Positions 1 through 12,194 are shown, counted from the first letter of the stretch. The stretch: 64,000 nt of DNA from Siniperca chuatsi (GCF_020085105.1 NC_058062.1:9459445-9523444); one strand, 5' to 3'. The notes: generated by a model from the letters alone, not told the origin. Numbers and translations: made by a program.

Positions 1-1254
1 TAATTGTTTATTTTTTAGAAAGTCAGCAAGCAAATTTCCAACCAAACACTCACCTTCCAAATAAAAAGCATTGATAGTGGAAGTATAGCCACTTGATAAC
101 CACACCTTTCAAACACTTTCTGGCACTGTGCCACATCACCTAATAAGGGCCCATGTGAGCATCATTCTTGCACAGTGTGGCACTCGCACAGTCACTTTTA
201 TCCACTTAATTGGGATTCCAATTTGGAAAAGGTGGGAACAAGTGGGGTCCATGTAAGCCATCAATCATCCCCAAACCCTACAAGGCTTACCCTTAGGACT
301 TATATCCATTTATGTGCTAATGGTTTGGCCGTATATAACTACAATATGAGTGGAGCCAGTGTGACCGATCATCCTTGGGCCTGAAATTGACAGCTTCATG
401 TGTTTAATTTTGGTTGTTGTCTTGTAATATCTAATGTATACTGTGATGTACTGAAAGCCATAGCATATCTATTTACCTACAGTGCCACTGATTCTCTATG
501 TAGAGCAAATGTCTTTTGCAAATACCAAATACAAGTGCTTTATTCGAAAACCCTTGCACAGATGCACTCACTCCATGTTAATAAGCAGTGGTTACCACCA
601 CTACAGGTCTCACAGATGAATCATTTTCTAATGAATCTCTTATGACTCAAATTCTTGACCTCTAACTTTATAATTTGAAAAGCGCGTCACCCACACCTTC
701 AGCTTCCAGACATAACCACAACACCTTGGTCTTGAATAGTTGGATATAATTCAACCTTTAGTTAAGCAAGTTTGTAGAAAATGTCACTTTGGGGAAAGAA
801 CCATCTAAATATATTGGTTGCCAAGCCTTAAAAAAAAATCTAACAAAAATCTTAAATTTGGAAATGACAAAGAAATTAATTATATGCACAATCTGAAAAT
901 GTATAGAATGTATTTCAACTATACAACAGCACAAATAAAGCAGGCAGGCATGTGTGCACATACACACCCACACAAACTGACAGGTGTATACAAATAAATG
1001 TAAGAATACAGCTTTAGTGATGTCCAAACAAACAAAAGACTTATACACAAGCTGCAGTTGCTTTTCCAAGCAGGAGTTACTGATGCAATGTAGTTGTGCA
1101 GTTAGGCGATGGCTAATCCCTTAAGTCTCAGCTAAATATTTTAGAGAAGTTATTTCATTGTTCCTTGATTGACAAACTAGTCATACACATGTTGCAATAG
1201 AGTGGGTAAGGTAAGTACATTTGCAGAAACAACAAATTATAGGATCAGTGTTGG
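1..1254. other. 3' flank and likely 3' UTR of cdc37
   Basis: No coding exon is seen here. The stretch lies downstream of the minus-strand cdc37 stop codon, so its right part is probably cdc37 3' UTR. On the minus strand a canonical AATAAA lies at 544-539 and another near 12-7; either could end the transcript. The short open frames on both strands have no recognisable domain and no splice logic. In humans the next gene in this direction is TYK2; nothing of it is visible before the window edge. Confidence 0.5.
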
Positions 1255-4167
1255 TCATTCCTTCTTAGTTTCTTCCTGCTCATGTTTCACCTCCTCATAG
1301 GTGGCATCTTCCTCTTTTTCATCCCCATCATCCATCTTGGAGTTGGGGACCCAGAGCCCCGAGTCTATGCACCTCTTCATGTGAGCCTTCGCCTCCTAAA
1401 TTGCATAAAACAATCATATTTATTAACTAAGCCAAAGCAGGACAAAAATACATATATGAATCAAATAACTACATATTTACATGACATATGATTCTAAGCA
1501 GACTGTATTGGTCAACATTCTGTATTAGTCAAAACCATATATACAGTCAGTGGTCATAACACAGTCTGCTGTTTATTAGTGAGGGGAAAAAGAATAAACA
1601 AAACTGTAGGGCTTTAACAACGAAACCTACCGTTGGGTCCATTTTGCTAATAACCTCCTGTAACATTTGGATGTCCTTCTCATCAAAGCATTTCTGCATC
1701 TCCTGCAATTTAAAACATACTCTGTAAGGCATTTTAAACTAACAAAAGAAGATACAAGGAGAACGCTGAGGCTTCTTGAAAACAAAACAACTTACGAGTG
1801 GCAGTGACTCGTATACTTCAACAGGATCTAGCCCTCCAGGCCCCATGCGCTTTTGTCGCTCCTCTTCCTCATATTCTTTCATGGCCTTTTCTATGCGGAT
1901 TTTTGCCCTGCCCCGAACCCGCTCCTTAAATGACTCCAGCTCGTCATTGAAAGCTTCCTGGTACTGCTGATCTGCTGTCTGTAAGGGGACACATGATTTG
2001 GGATGTTGGTGGCAATACAAATGAGAATTTAAGTGAACATTCCAATTAGTATTTGCATTTATTAGGGCGTTTCCAACACAGAAACTCAAGTTAACTTAAC
2101 ACCCCCTGAAAATCTTGTTTTTGTTGACCTCCAGTGGTGCAGTGATGTACAGGTGTTCTCTAGTACCCCTTGACATCACTATTGGGTGTGATTACAGGTG
2201 CAACAAAGCCCACTTCTGACCACACCCAATCACACCCATCAGTGATGCTCGCTGTGGTCAGAGGCGAGATTTGAAATGCTCTGTGTTGTTATTTCCTTAT
2301 GTGTGAAAATTGCGTTTCAAAACGCTGTTGTTTTTAGTCCTTCTTTGGAATAATTTGTCTAATATTCACAGTTCTTCGGATATGAAGGAAACGCAGGAAT
2401 GTGGAAAAGGATAGTTCCTCTGTTTCCTCCATAGTTCCTGGAACTTTTTGGTCAAATCTTTTGGTCAAAAAGGGCTATAAGTTGTCTCATTAGATTTTGT
2501 GGCATCAAAACACCTTAATCTAGTTAGTTAGTTAGTTAGTTACCTTAATCTTGGAAAAAAATTGACGAAAGCAACCACGGGGGTCCACCTTGAGGCTTTT
2601 TGCCAACTCAAGAATGAACTGCATGACGATGGTCTGATGAGCCACCTGCTCCATCAATGCGTGTTTCTACAAAAAAAGGAAGCATTTTTAGAATAATGTA
2701 CCCTGCATTATAAATACATTAAACTAATTTCAGTATATTTGATTCTTAACATACATGCAATTTATGGAATATGATTTCCCTTAGAACAAAATGTTGAAAA
2801 ACACATCCTGTTTTGTAGTGTTTACCTCCTCAACTTCAATGTCAATGCACATGATGACCAGGTAGTTGGCAGTCTCTTCACATACTAGATGAGGGTTATC
2901 AGAGAGGTACTTCTGGCTGTCATCCCAACGTCGTAACATGCCTGCAGTATAGACAGCAATGAAGGATCATCGCTACTTTTTAAATACCAGTACCCTTAAC
3001 ATGTAGTAAATATGGTGAATGGATGTCAATAATCCTTACCAAAATGTTTGATCTGCTTCTCATATTTCTCCACAAAGGTTTTATGCTTTTTCTCCTTCTC
3101 TTCTTCGGTCTCTTCAACAGGATCAGGGTTGATATTAACAATGCTCTATGGAGGACAGACAGTGGCAGAGAATAATCATTAGAGAGAATGTCATATCAGA
3201 CATCACTGGAAATTAGGGGCGTAAAGACTAACTAATGTGTATTGGAAGGAGTCAGAGATATATACATTACAAAGCCACACACTTAAACCAAATTCTGTGT
3301 AAAATTTTAGAAAAATAAATATGGCTGTCAAGAACCAACCTGTGTTTTTATGCATGACCCACCGCTAATTCCTCCAATCACATTCCCACTTCTGAATAAT
3401 AAATAAATGAACCCCTTTATCTGCCTCACCTTGCTGAAACCTTCTTTGCTGAGAGTGTCAACGTTCCATGGCATCTTCTTCTCTTCCCGGTTGTGTTCCT
3501 CCATCTTCTTCTCCCACTCCCGTTCCTCTTTTTTCAGTTTCTTCTCCTCAGCCTGGGCTTTGGTCAGCTCTGCTTTGGCTTCATCCGTTGTTGAAACTGT
3601 CAGCTCTTGTATTTTCTTCTGCGTCTCTGCCAGCTTACGCCGGCAATCACGGTGGGCCCTGTTTATATCTTCACCTTTTTTCTGAAATTCTTCCATTCGT
3701 TCCACACGTGCCTGAAGTACAAATACTATAACATCAGTCACAACCACAGGCACAAGGGTTTCATGTACACCGTAGTCTTTAACTAATACCAATCTATCTG
3801 CAATAGATTAGTACAGAAGTAGTACAGAGCCATAGTCTTTAACTATGGTGGACATCCACCCTCTACCATTTGCTTTCTTAGATGTGGGGTTGATTACACA
3901 AAGTTAAACATTTCTAAGACAAGATATTACCTACTCGAATATAATAATTTGCAATTGTATACAGCACCTACGAGAGCACAGGAAACATGTACCAGCTAAT
4001 TCCAGTGTAACGTTAATGTGCACCAATTGCACTAAATATAAACATCTTTAAATCTGTACCTGGTGTCTCCATCTGAAAAGGCTGGGTGTGTCGATATTCG
4101 GGTGGGTGTCATCTTCATCGTCTGACACCTCAATGTGGTCCCACACGCTGTAGTCTATCCCAGACAT
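1255..4167 (-). CDS. cdc37: Hsp90 co-chaperone Cdc37, complete, eight coding exons
   Basis: Cdc37 loads protein kinases onto Hsp90 in the cytosol. Coding exons on the minus strand: 4167-4060, 3711-3430, 3145-3040, 2941-2826, 2666-2544, 1978-1796, 1702-1631 and 1395-1255. They join to 1131 nt with no frame break, giving 376 aa (human 378). The N-terminus reads [19 protein letters not shown], two residues longer than the mammalian form, with the conserved CK2-site serine at residue 15 and the HPNID motif after it. Residues 37-130 are the charged coiled-coil kinase-binding region ending [14 protein letters not shown]. Residues 131-306 are the Hsp90-binding middle domain, with [18 protein letters not shown], then [20 protein letters not shown] and [15 protein letters not shown]. 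The C-terminal part has [14 protein letters not shown] and [11 protein letters not shown], then an acidic tail. All introns are GT-AG. The start is the only in-frame ATG in exon 1 with the conserved N-terminus. The identification is very strong from known family sequence. Confidence 0.97.
2521..2543. repeat. GTTA tetranucleotide microsatellite at a cdc37 splice donor
   Basis: Five or so GTTA units (minus strand TAAC) run directly into the splice donor of cdc37 exon 5, which ends at 2544. On the minus strand the donor reads AAG then GTAACTAACTAACT, so the first repeat unit supplies part of the donor itself. Confidence 0.8.
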
Positions 4168-4379
4168 TATGCCAGCAAGAACCTAACGCAAACAGCGTTA
4201 GCTTAAAATATGATATGAGTTAGTGGGCTAAACGCAGCTAACCCGAATCTTCTATCCAAAAAGCATACAACACAATAACGCTACACTTCTCAGAAATGTA
4301 TATTTGTGTTCAATGCAGCGGCTGGCTGTGTTTAGCAAAGATAAACTCAGATAAACCTACCTAGCGTGGGCTAGCACGA

Positions 4380-4460
4380 AACTGCTACAGAATTCTAGAA
4401 AGAATAGCTGCTGCAAATTTCCGCTTGACGTCAGCACGTCTCTACGTCACACGGACGTAC
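4380..4460 (-). promoter_or_regulatory. Candidate cdc37 promoter with CRE-type sites
   Basis: This CpG-bearing stretch lies 210-290 bp upstream of the cdc37 ATG. It holds a perfect palindromic CRE, TGACGTCA, at 4426-4433, a second CRE-like TACGTCAC at 4443-4450, and TTCTAGAA at 4393-4400, which is a two-unit heat-shock-element core (TTCnnGAA). The flanking five-base units do not extend it to a full three-unit HSE. Function is inferred from motifs and position only. Confidence 0.45.
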
Positions 4461-4500
4461 AACGCCGGAAGACAGAAAAGAAGAGCTGTGCCTTCATGTA

Positions 4501-6040
4501 CCGTTTATCAACAGTGTTGTTTTTCACATGCATAAATTTATTTAACAGAAATAAACATTCATTTTCTATCTTTATAAATGGTGTCAAAAATATATGGAAT
4601 TTCTTTCTTCTAATTAGAAAAATATTAATTTATATACTTCAGAATTAGCTTTTTGGGCCAAGTATGTGCAGGCCTACACATACAAGGATTTTGATTCCGG
4701 TTTTTCGTTATATATTTTCAACGTTATATGTTTTCTCTTATCATCTTTTTTCTGTGTGTCTTTTCCACATTCTCCCTGGTATATGTTAATATACTTTGCT
4801 TATGTACAATTTATAAATAAAGTTCACTATTCTCAAAAGTGATTTTTCCTTATTCTGGTAAACTGGTGTAAAGAAAACATTTTCTCTTTATTCTAATCGG
4901 TTGTTCACTCTTTAGACAGAGAAGAGGATAAAATTATTGACAAAACCTATTTGTTAATTATATATCTAAAAAGGTTAATTATGAATATAGATCGAAATCC
5001 AAATACATTTGTTGCACTTATGGATACATTTATGTTGGAGAAAAAATAGTCTTTCTCTGCAAGGGATTTGCCCTTGAACTACTCCAAGATGCAATAGTAA
5101 AAACTGTTCATACTGTGTGCACCTGTAGTCAGATTGGGCATTCATGCAAGTCTGTTACATGAAATACTTCTGAATACGTATATGTATATTTATAGTATGT
5201 CAAAAATTTGAAATTTTGCCTATTTTCTCAAGTCTACTGAATGTTATTTTGAAATGTGGATGTTGAAAAAGACTTTTCAAGGACAACTCTTGACAAAAAA
5301 ATAATTAAACAGTCAATAGGCTTAATTTCTTGCATTAGTCCAGCAATCAAGAGCTTCTTACTAGACTAATGTGTAAGTTGCCCGGGCCTGACATACAGCA
5401 ATCAGACAGAGAAAACTTCACAGAAGAGACAGATGTACCAGTTTATCTAATGACAACAAATTCAGTAAGACAAAACAGGCTCAATGCCAAGAATCATGCT
5501 TCATGCACATGATGATGTGAAGATCCACGGTACTGAAGTAATTGCGGTGTTACTTGAGTTTTTTTAGTTATTGCATTTTCTCAATTTCCTGTCTTGATAA
5601 GCTCTGTGCAACAACAGTTTTATGTAATATGTATGTTTGAGGTCTGCAAACAAAAGCTGAAATGGCTTATTATCTTAAATCACAAATCCCATGTATTACT
5701 AAATTAATTTATTAACTCAAGCACATCAAGCACAGTCTGTAGGCTACACTCACACAGTCCTGAGTATAAACAGAATATGGGTCTAACCAGCCAAAAATAA
5801 CCACCTGTGTAGGTTTATCATGAGTGTGCAGGGCCTTTAACAAGTCACATCTGCAATATGAATGCAGTAGCTCAGTGCTGACATGCACAAACATCTGTCT
5901 CAACATCCCTTTAATAAATACTACATTTGACAGCTTACATTATAATGTTCAGCTTTATGTTGTGACTGTGCCAGAGAGGGGTGACATTTTGACCTGTCAA
6001 ACACTGGTGTAATTAATAACAAGTACGCATGACATGTCAA

Positions 6041-6071
<31 letters not shown>

Positions 6072-6190
6072 AAAGATAGATTAACGCCTAGTTTATGGCG
6101 TTTGTGCGGATATTCTTCCAAATGATGTAATAAACTCAGTCCACTACACAGTCAATAAAACACCGACAGTGTTTCTACCATTACTCCCAC
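4501..6190. other. AT-rich intergenic stretch between cdc37 and cmc4
   Basis: No exon, RNA gene or clear transposon is visible. The sequence is strongly AT-rich with scattered short open frames of no recognisable content. An A-run followed by an alternating TA tract sits at 6041-6067. The last part (about 6120-6196) is the likely 3' UTR of cmc4. Confidence 0.5.
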
Positions 6191-6196
6191 AGGGAG

Positions 6197-6479
6197 CTAT
6201 GTGTTACTTTTGCTCTCAGTGGGTTTTGAGTCCTTGAACCCGGAGCAGCAGATGGAGTTTCCTGCCTGCGTCTCACAGCACCGCCGCATCTCCCTGATCA
6301 CGTCCTCACACATGCTCTCCACGTATTTGTTAGCTGCAGGAAAGGGACGGAGTTAGCTAAACGACAGTGTCAGCTTTGCTTTAACAACATTTAATAGCAT
6401 TCAAGCGACTGTTTTATGTACCTTGTAAACACTTTTGAATTGCACATGCTTGTTTTTGACACGGATCTTTCTGTGGCAT
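6197..6479 (-). CDS. cmc4: CMC4-like twin CX9C mitochondrial protein (p8-MTCP1), complete
   Basis: Two coding exons, 6479-6422 and 6333-6197, join to 195 nt for 64 aa (human CMC4 68 aa). The N-terminus MPQKDPCQKQAC matches mammalian CMC4 almost exactly. The twin CX9C motif is complete: C7-C17 and C28-C38, with the extra family cysteines at C12, C39, C49 and C50. Such proteins are imported into the mitochondrial intermembrane space and fold as a disulfide-linked helical hairpin. A TTTTCAG acceptor ends two bases before the ATG (exon starts at 6481), so there must be an upstream non-coding exon, as in mammals. The intron between the coding exons is 88 bp. Human CMC4 is on Xq28 beside MTCP1, so its position here next to cdc37 differs from the human arrangement. 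Confidence 0.9.
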
Positions 6480-6669
6480 GCCTGAAAAGGAACATACAGG
6501 GACAATTTTCAGAAGTTGTCCACTAGTAGTAAGCAAACAGGCTACATATCAGGCACTGCATCACAAAGGACCCAATAGTGCCTCCCACCTTTTATCAAAC
6601 AGGGTCGTTGGCAAGGACGTATTATGGTGAGGTCTTAGATGAAATCTCGTTTACTAAAGTTAGCCGCTA

Positions 6670-6720
6670 AGGTCACTTCCTTATGCGCCTGCGAGGTAAT
6701 GTTTTGGTCACGTGACGTGC
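6670..6720 (-). promoter_or_regulatory. Candidate cmc4 promoter with NRF-1, ETS and E-box motifs
   Basis: About 200 bp upstream of the cmc4 ATG are an ETS/GABP-type site (minus strand GGAAGTGACC, 6680-6671), an imperfect NRF-1-like site TGCGCCTGCG at 6684-6693, a CACGTG E-box at 6709-6714, and an overlapping TGACGT half CRE at 6713-6718. NRF-1 and GABP sites are typical of nuclear genes for mitochondrial proteins, which fits cmc4. The position of the non-coding first exon is not resolved. Confidence 0.4.
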
Positions 6721-6841
6721 AATAACGAATGAAGTAATCTCTGAAAAAGTACAACAGCGACATCTGGTGGTCCAAGGTGAGTGTCCCAAAAGAATGAATG
6801 CCACAAATTAACAAAAAGTTGTTTTGAACAGGACGTGTCAA

Positions 6842-7560
6842 AGGTAGTTTTTAATCAAAAAGCCCTAATATGTACAAATGGCATTATGAGAAACTGCTCT
6901 GCTTTACTGTGTAACCAAATTGCAGTGCTCTCATGCTTTTATGTCACGTGAAAAATTAGCAGTCACACCCAGTAGTAACATTCACTGTTAATACTTATAC
7001 ATAATATTATTATACTAGGTATAGTATAAGTATGTGAAAAACAATGTTTTTAATTTTACTTTCATTCATAAAGATAAGCAAATCAAGAAACAGTTCATAT
7101 TTACAGTAGTAGCCTGCTGATATTTAACATTCAGTATTAAAGTTGATACATTAATGATAATGTAGTCATCATTGTTATATCAAGAGTAACTACACATTTG
7201 TAATGTTACAAGATACTTTCATTAACTTGAAAATAAGTCTAGTAAAAATATAAATTAGATACAGGATATCACATGGAAAGCATCAAAGGGGAACTATATC
7301 CTAAACCACCAATCTATCTCACAGAACACGTTGTTGTGAAAATACTGACAAATTAAATGACAGTTACCAAACATAGTATATTCAGATCTTTTTTTAAATG
7401 AGATCTAATTCTGCCTGATAGCAAGAGCCTCATAAATATCTGTTGAGTCAATAATGCATTGTCATTTCTGTCTCCAAAATTGCAACAGTAAAATCCCCTT
7501 AGTTGAATTCTCCTTGTATGTCCAATGTGGTCATCTGATCCCATCTCAAGATCTCTTGTT
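6842..7560. other. Non-coding stretch downstream of ICAM-like gene A
   Basis: AT-rich with no exon recognised on either strand. The part next to 7560 is the likely 3' UTR of gene A; a minus-strand ATTAAA lies near 7050. I searched the minus strand for a phase-1 membrane-spanning exon for gene A and found none. Confidence 0.45.
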
Positions 7561-9229
7561 TCAAACACCTAAGTGAAAGCAAAACAAGACGCCGATTAGG
7601 ACGCAGTGTATAGAGACAACTTGCACATGTGCACAGTGAGTTCCCATCTACCTTTGGTCTTGGGCTTGACAATGAACTGCTTGCTCTTCTTCTCCAGTGT
7701 ATTGGAGGCAGTGCAGGTGTAGGTCCCTGGGAGCAGTGAGGAGGAGGTAAGAACTGCTTCATCCTTCATCCTCTCCTGAATGGGATGGGAGGATTGCCAG
7801 CTGTACACAGGTGTGGGGTTTCCTGTGGCAGTGCAGTTCAAGGTCATTTCAGAACCAACTATAAGGTCCAAAACCTCTGGTTCAGGACTGAGGAACGCTG
7901 GGGGAACTATAGTAAAGATCACAGGGATTAGACGTACCCTCTTCAATGTATTAAACATATGAGAACTCTTTTTAAAATTGGGAATAGCTTCTTGACTTAC
8001 AGTACACAGAGGCATTAAGAGGCTCCGAGGTCACAGTAGGAGGTGGATGTGGTCCCTCTGGTCCGAGCTCCAGCACTGCTGCACACCTGTACTGTGCTCC
8101 ATTCTCGGCTTTGGTTGGTGTGATCAGGAGGATAGAGGACACTTGGACAGGCGAGGAAGATGTGAGGTCAGAGAAGGAGTGGTTATAAACCTCAGTCTGC
8201 CCTCTGTACCACCTCAGGGTGAGGTACTGAACAGGAGCAATATTCTGAACCTCGCAAAGCAGCTGGTACTCCTTTCCTTCCACCATGGGGCCAGTGTGGT
8301 TCACAGGCCTGATAGAGACGCTATCTGGGATTTCTAAATGATTAGTACACAAAGTTCATGTGAATCAAACAGGTTTATGTGACTCATCCAGCTCTACATT
8401 GTGTATTAAAACAGGAGTTCACTCACTGTAGAGGACGAGGTTGAGTTTCTCCTCACACTGTCTCGGAGCTGTGAAAAACACACCGTAGCAGATAGGCTCC
8501 TCTATCCAATCAATGAGACTGTCGACTTTCCACTGGACAGACAGGTCCTGTTGAGTGTGTGCAGCACTGATGGCCGATTCCCAGCCCAGGACACGTACCG
8601 GGCGAGCGGCTTCACAGCTGACTGACACGGACTCCCCAAAGCCCACCACGACCCTGGAGGGCTTGAGGATTAGGGAGCAACCTTCACCTGACACTGACAC
8701 ATACAGCAGCAGTCACCATCATTATGGCCACCACCTTCTTTCCACTTTAAGCACTTTCATATTTAATGTATAGGCCTGCAAGCTGGCCGTAGGGACCTAT
8801 TATGTAACCCTGTTACAACACTCAGGAAAATCACAAGTAACAAATCAGGAATAGCCTAATATTTGCATGGCAACAAAATCTAGGCCTACTTAATGTATAC
8901 AGAATTAGACCGACAGTTTAACATACCATACTAATTGGAATGGTCTGATTCTGCGAGGACTGTCTTTTAAAAGGAAAAATAAACCAATGATTAACTTGTT
9001 GCACTGATGGTCGTTATCGTGTTTTTATTATCACCGACTAGAGGTCATAGTTAGTCTACGCTTTCGTTTATCACTGCGCCGCTATTTCCATGCGAAAACT
9101 ACTGCACCGAACCTCATCAATAACCCCGAGTGAGAGAAAAATCAAAATCAATCAAAATTTTGCATACAAAATCTTACCTGAGTAAAACATGCAAAGCGTC
9201 AGAATCCATTGAAGAAAGTTGTTTCCCAT
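7561..9229 (-). CDS. ICAM-like gene A, three Ig domains, no membrane anchor found
   Basis: Coding exons: 9229-9178 (signal peptide MGNNFLQWILTLCMFYSG), 8687-8427 (D1), 8333-8001 (D2), 7906-7652 (D3) and 7568-7561. All introns are phase 1. D1 has the four ICAM cysteines (GC, VSC, PIC, RQC), the LGWES motif aligned with the LGIET integrin-binding strand of ICAM-1, and DWIEEPIC. D2 has GPMVEGKEYQLLCEVQNIAP and LTLRWYRGQ, with the F-strand YRCAA. D3 has LNCTATGNPTPVYSW and GTYTCTASN. A family role in leukocyte adhesion through beta-2 integrins is inferred. After D3 the only good nearby acceptor (82 bp downstream) adds Gly-Val and a stop, giving about 302 aa with no transmembrane segment. Reading through the D3 donor also stops soon. 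The protein is either secreted, lost its anchor, or uses an exon I could not find. Confidence 0.8.
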
Positions 9230-9268
9230 GTTTTTTTTACTGAGCCGTCGATTAAGGGGCGAGAGAAA

Positions 9269-9277
9269 GGAAATTCC
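9269..9277. promoter_or_regulatory. NF-kB-type site upstream of ICAM-like gene A
   Basis: GGAAATTCC, a perfect palindrome, lies 40 bp upstream of the gene A start codon. The variant kB site of the human ICAM1 promoter has the same core (TGGAAATTCC). Induction by inflammatory signals is an inference from that match and the position. Confidence 0.45.
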
Positions 9278-9399
9278 AACTTGAACAAGCTTGGCTACTC
9301 TGCAGGGAACTATGTTGGAACAAAAGGGCCCCCTTCATCCCAGCTGACTTTGGGGGTGGGGGGTAAAAGGCAAAGAGGGAAATTTAACAGGTGGTAGGC

Positions 9400-12190
9400 C
9401 TCTAAAAAAAAAAAAAAAAACACAGCCCAATCCTTTGTACTGCATTTTAGCACGAAATTACAGGCCTACTAATACCAGAGCAAATGTCCCACTAGCAATA
9501 ATGTAAACATTAGCACAGGAGCACAGGAGCCTACTACATATGATATTGTGGTTTGGGTATATAGATTAATACATCAATTTTCCATTTTCAGTATCCGGTT
9601 AACTATAGTCTAAGCAGAGCAACATTTGGTTGACAAAATGGAAAGTCACTTATGAAGTATACCAATACATTTATAATAATTGAGATGACTTACAATTTAT
9701 AGCATGATCAAATTTAAAACTACTTCTGTAGCCCAAACTTTCCTTTCTTCTCTGCACTGATAGAATAACCTTTGACCCATGTAAATCTTCTTGAATAGGC
9801 CTATAAACATACCTGTAAATCTGAATTTGACTTTAATATTTATTGTATTGAGGCAAGGGTTGGATGCTTTTTAATGCTCTCTACATTCCAGCCTTAGGTG
9901 TGGCCATGCTATGCTTTCAAACAAAAAATAGTCTCTCTTGTCTTGTTGTTAAATCATGCCTGGCTGTGAACAAAAGCCTGTTTTCAGTTCTGCCTGCATG
10001 CTTGTCTCCTATTGCTTCTGAACTTCATGCTTTGTGAAATCTCAGCAGGCAGGAGTATTGGTGTTGTGCAGCATGTAGCTTGTAAGACTCACACTGTGAC
10101 CAGAATGCTACACAGCATATCCGCACTGACTGCGACTGCAGTGCAAGTAAGAAAGTAATCGGATGCTCTTTGGTGTATTTATGGAGAGCACAGCTGGGAA
10201 TCTCAACGCACAGATTACAGTTCATGCTTGCTTCACTTTGAATATGCTTCTCCTTCTTCAAGTTATCTAGACAAGTATGTTAAGCTTGTGTGTCTATAAT
10301 AAAACGTTTTTTTAACTCCATGACAAATTAAGCAATATCCACTCTGCCAGGTTGTTATAGCAACACAGTCAGAGCATACACAAACAGTGCTTTCTGGCAA
10401 AACCTTTAGTGGGAATGACAGGGACTGAACATAAAGAACATGGTTTCAGAAAAAATAGGTTTATATTGGCAACTGTAGGCAGCATAAAAAACGCTCTCCT
10501 TTACATTCACTTTGTTCAGTACTAATTAGTATGGCAGTCTTAGCAATGTATAATGTAAGCCAGATTGAATGAGAGAGAGCGGGGAGAGAGAGAGAGAGGG
10601 GTCCAAGGGGTTGACAAAAGGTGGCAGTGAAACACAGTGATGAAAGACACTGGTTTGACTTTGCCTCAATCAGTATTCTGCCTAAGGATGTCACTGACAG
10701 AGAAATTGGCTTAATTTAACAACTGATGCAACTATATGCAAAAGCTGCTCATGCACACAATACATTAACACTTTAAATTATATTCCCTTTAAAATAGCAT
10801 CTCTCACTTTCTCCTTTTCAATTAATTCAATAACAAAGGTTTACAAATGGAAATCAGCAGTTTGTACTTCTATCAAGTACTTTTACTGGTACATCAGACA
10901 AACTGTATGTCTAACATTCATATTCAGGTAATTTCAATAAAGCAACCAATTGTCTTATCACATGAAATTGTGGGCATATCACAGAAATGTTAATCTTTTC
11001 AATACAAACATAATTCAACATTCAAGAGCTATATGAGAGCATACCAAAAAAATAATAATAATCACTTGATAAAATAATTTTACAGAACAAGAAAGGAGCA
11101 TAATTTATGCACGTACCAACAAATGAATAATAATAAAAAACTCATTACAAACATTGTACCACATTGCAGTGTTCAGAGCAATCAAGTAATTGCTGTAGTG
11201 TAGGGTCTGAAAAGTATGGAGCATCAAACAGAAACAAAACATACCTGAGTGGATAAAACATCATGAGAAGCAACTCAATCTTTGCCTTAAACGTTTGTCT
11301 TGTGTGCAAAGGGGTTAGATCTCGTGTTGCTCGTAGAATGAAATTGTCTAGAATTATGCAATCAATATGGCAACAATGGCTGTTGAATCAAGCCCATTAT
11401 GTGGTAGCCAGTCATACATCCCCTATGACTTATCATCAGAAGTAAGAGATTTTTTCCCCGGTAGAGTGCAGCTACTGACAGCCCAAAGCATTAACGTTTT
11501 GGCAACTTGAGAGCAGAAGAAATCTATGACAAGCTGACAAACCCACTGCTTATCATGGCCTTATAAATGTATTATGACTAATGTGTGCAATACATATTCT
11601 TCTTTCAGCTCTGTTTTAGTCTCCACCATACAGTCTATAATCTATACCAATGCCTTAGAAAAATATGTGGTGTTGGACAGTAGTATACAGAGGGTTTGTC
11701 AGGAGGTCTGTTTTGCTGCAAACCACTTCCTGCCGGTGGTGGATACAAGGTTGATGAGAGCGGCTCAGACTGAACTATCCAGTAAAAAAAAAAATGCAAT
11801 AAAACCGCAGCAATGAGCAAAAAGAAGCTAAAAGAAACTAAAAAAGCTGGATGCAGAGTTGGGTGTTAATGCTCCTGGTTTAGGCAAAAATGAGTCATGC
11901 CTCCAAAATAAGGTTGGGGCTAGGAGAGAAATCTGACTACTGACCGATTTCTAGAGTGCATGTAAATGTACTGTTTGTTAATGCAACAATACTTAAAAAG
12001 GCAGCTGATGGTATGATGCATTCTCAAAGCTACAGTAACCAAACATGAGCAGAAGTCCACCAGCTGAGCATGCAGAACAGAGCCTAGGCCTGTAAGAGAC
12101 ATGCAACTGATATGCTTCTCCAAGCACAAAAAACATTCTTAAAAAAAAAAAAAAAAAAGCCATGCAAAATTGAATTTAAAAAAAAAAGTC
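9400..12190. other. Intergenic stretch between genes A and B
   Basis: No exon was recognised. It contains a short A-run at 9403-9420, a purine-rich GA tract near 10571-10600 and A-runs at 12139-12158. The right edge is the likely 3' UTR of gene B. Open frames here are short and have no recognisable domains. Confidence 0.45.
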
Positions 12191-12194
12191 AGCC

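Noticed and set aside
2173-2240. Inverted pair TGGGTGTGATT / AATCACACCCA in a cdc37 intron
   Set aside because: A short hairpin-like pair with no further RNA-gene signature; probably repeat-derived.
3407-3731. Plus-strand open frames opposite cdc37 exon 2
   Set aside because: They are antisense shadows of the highly charged coiled-coil coding sequence.
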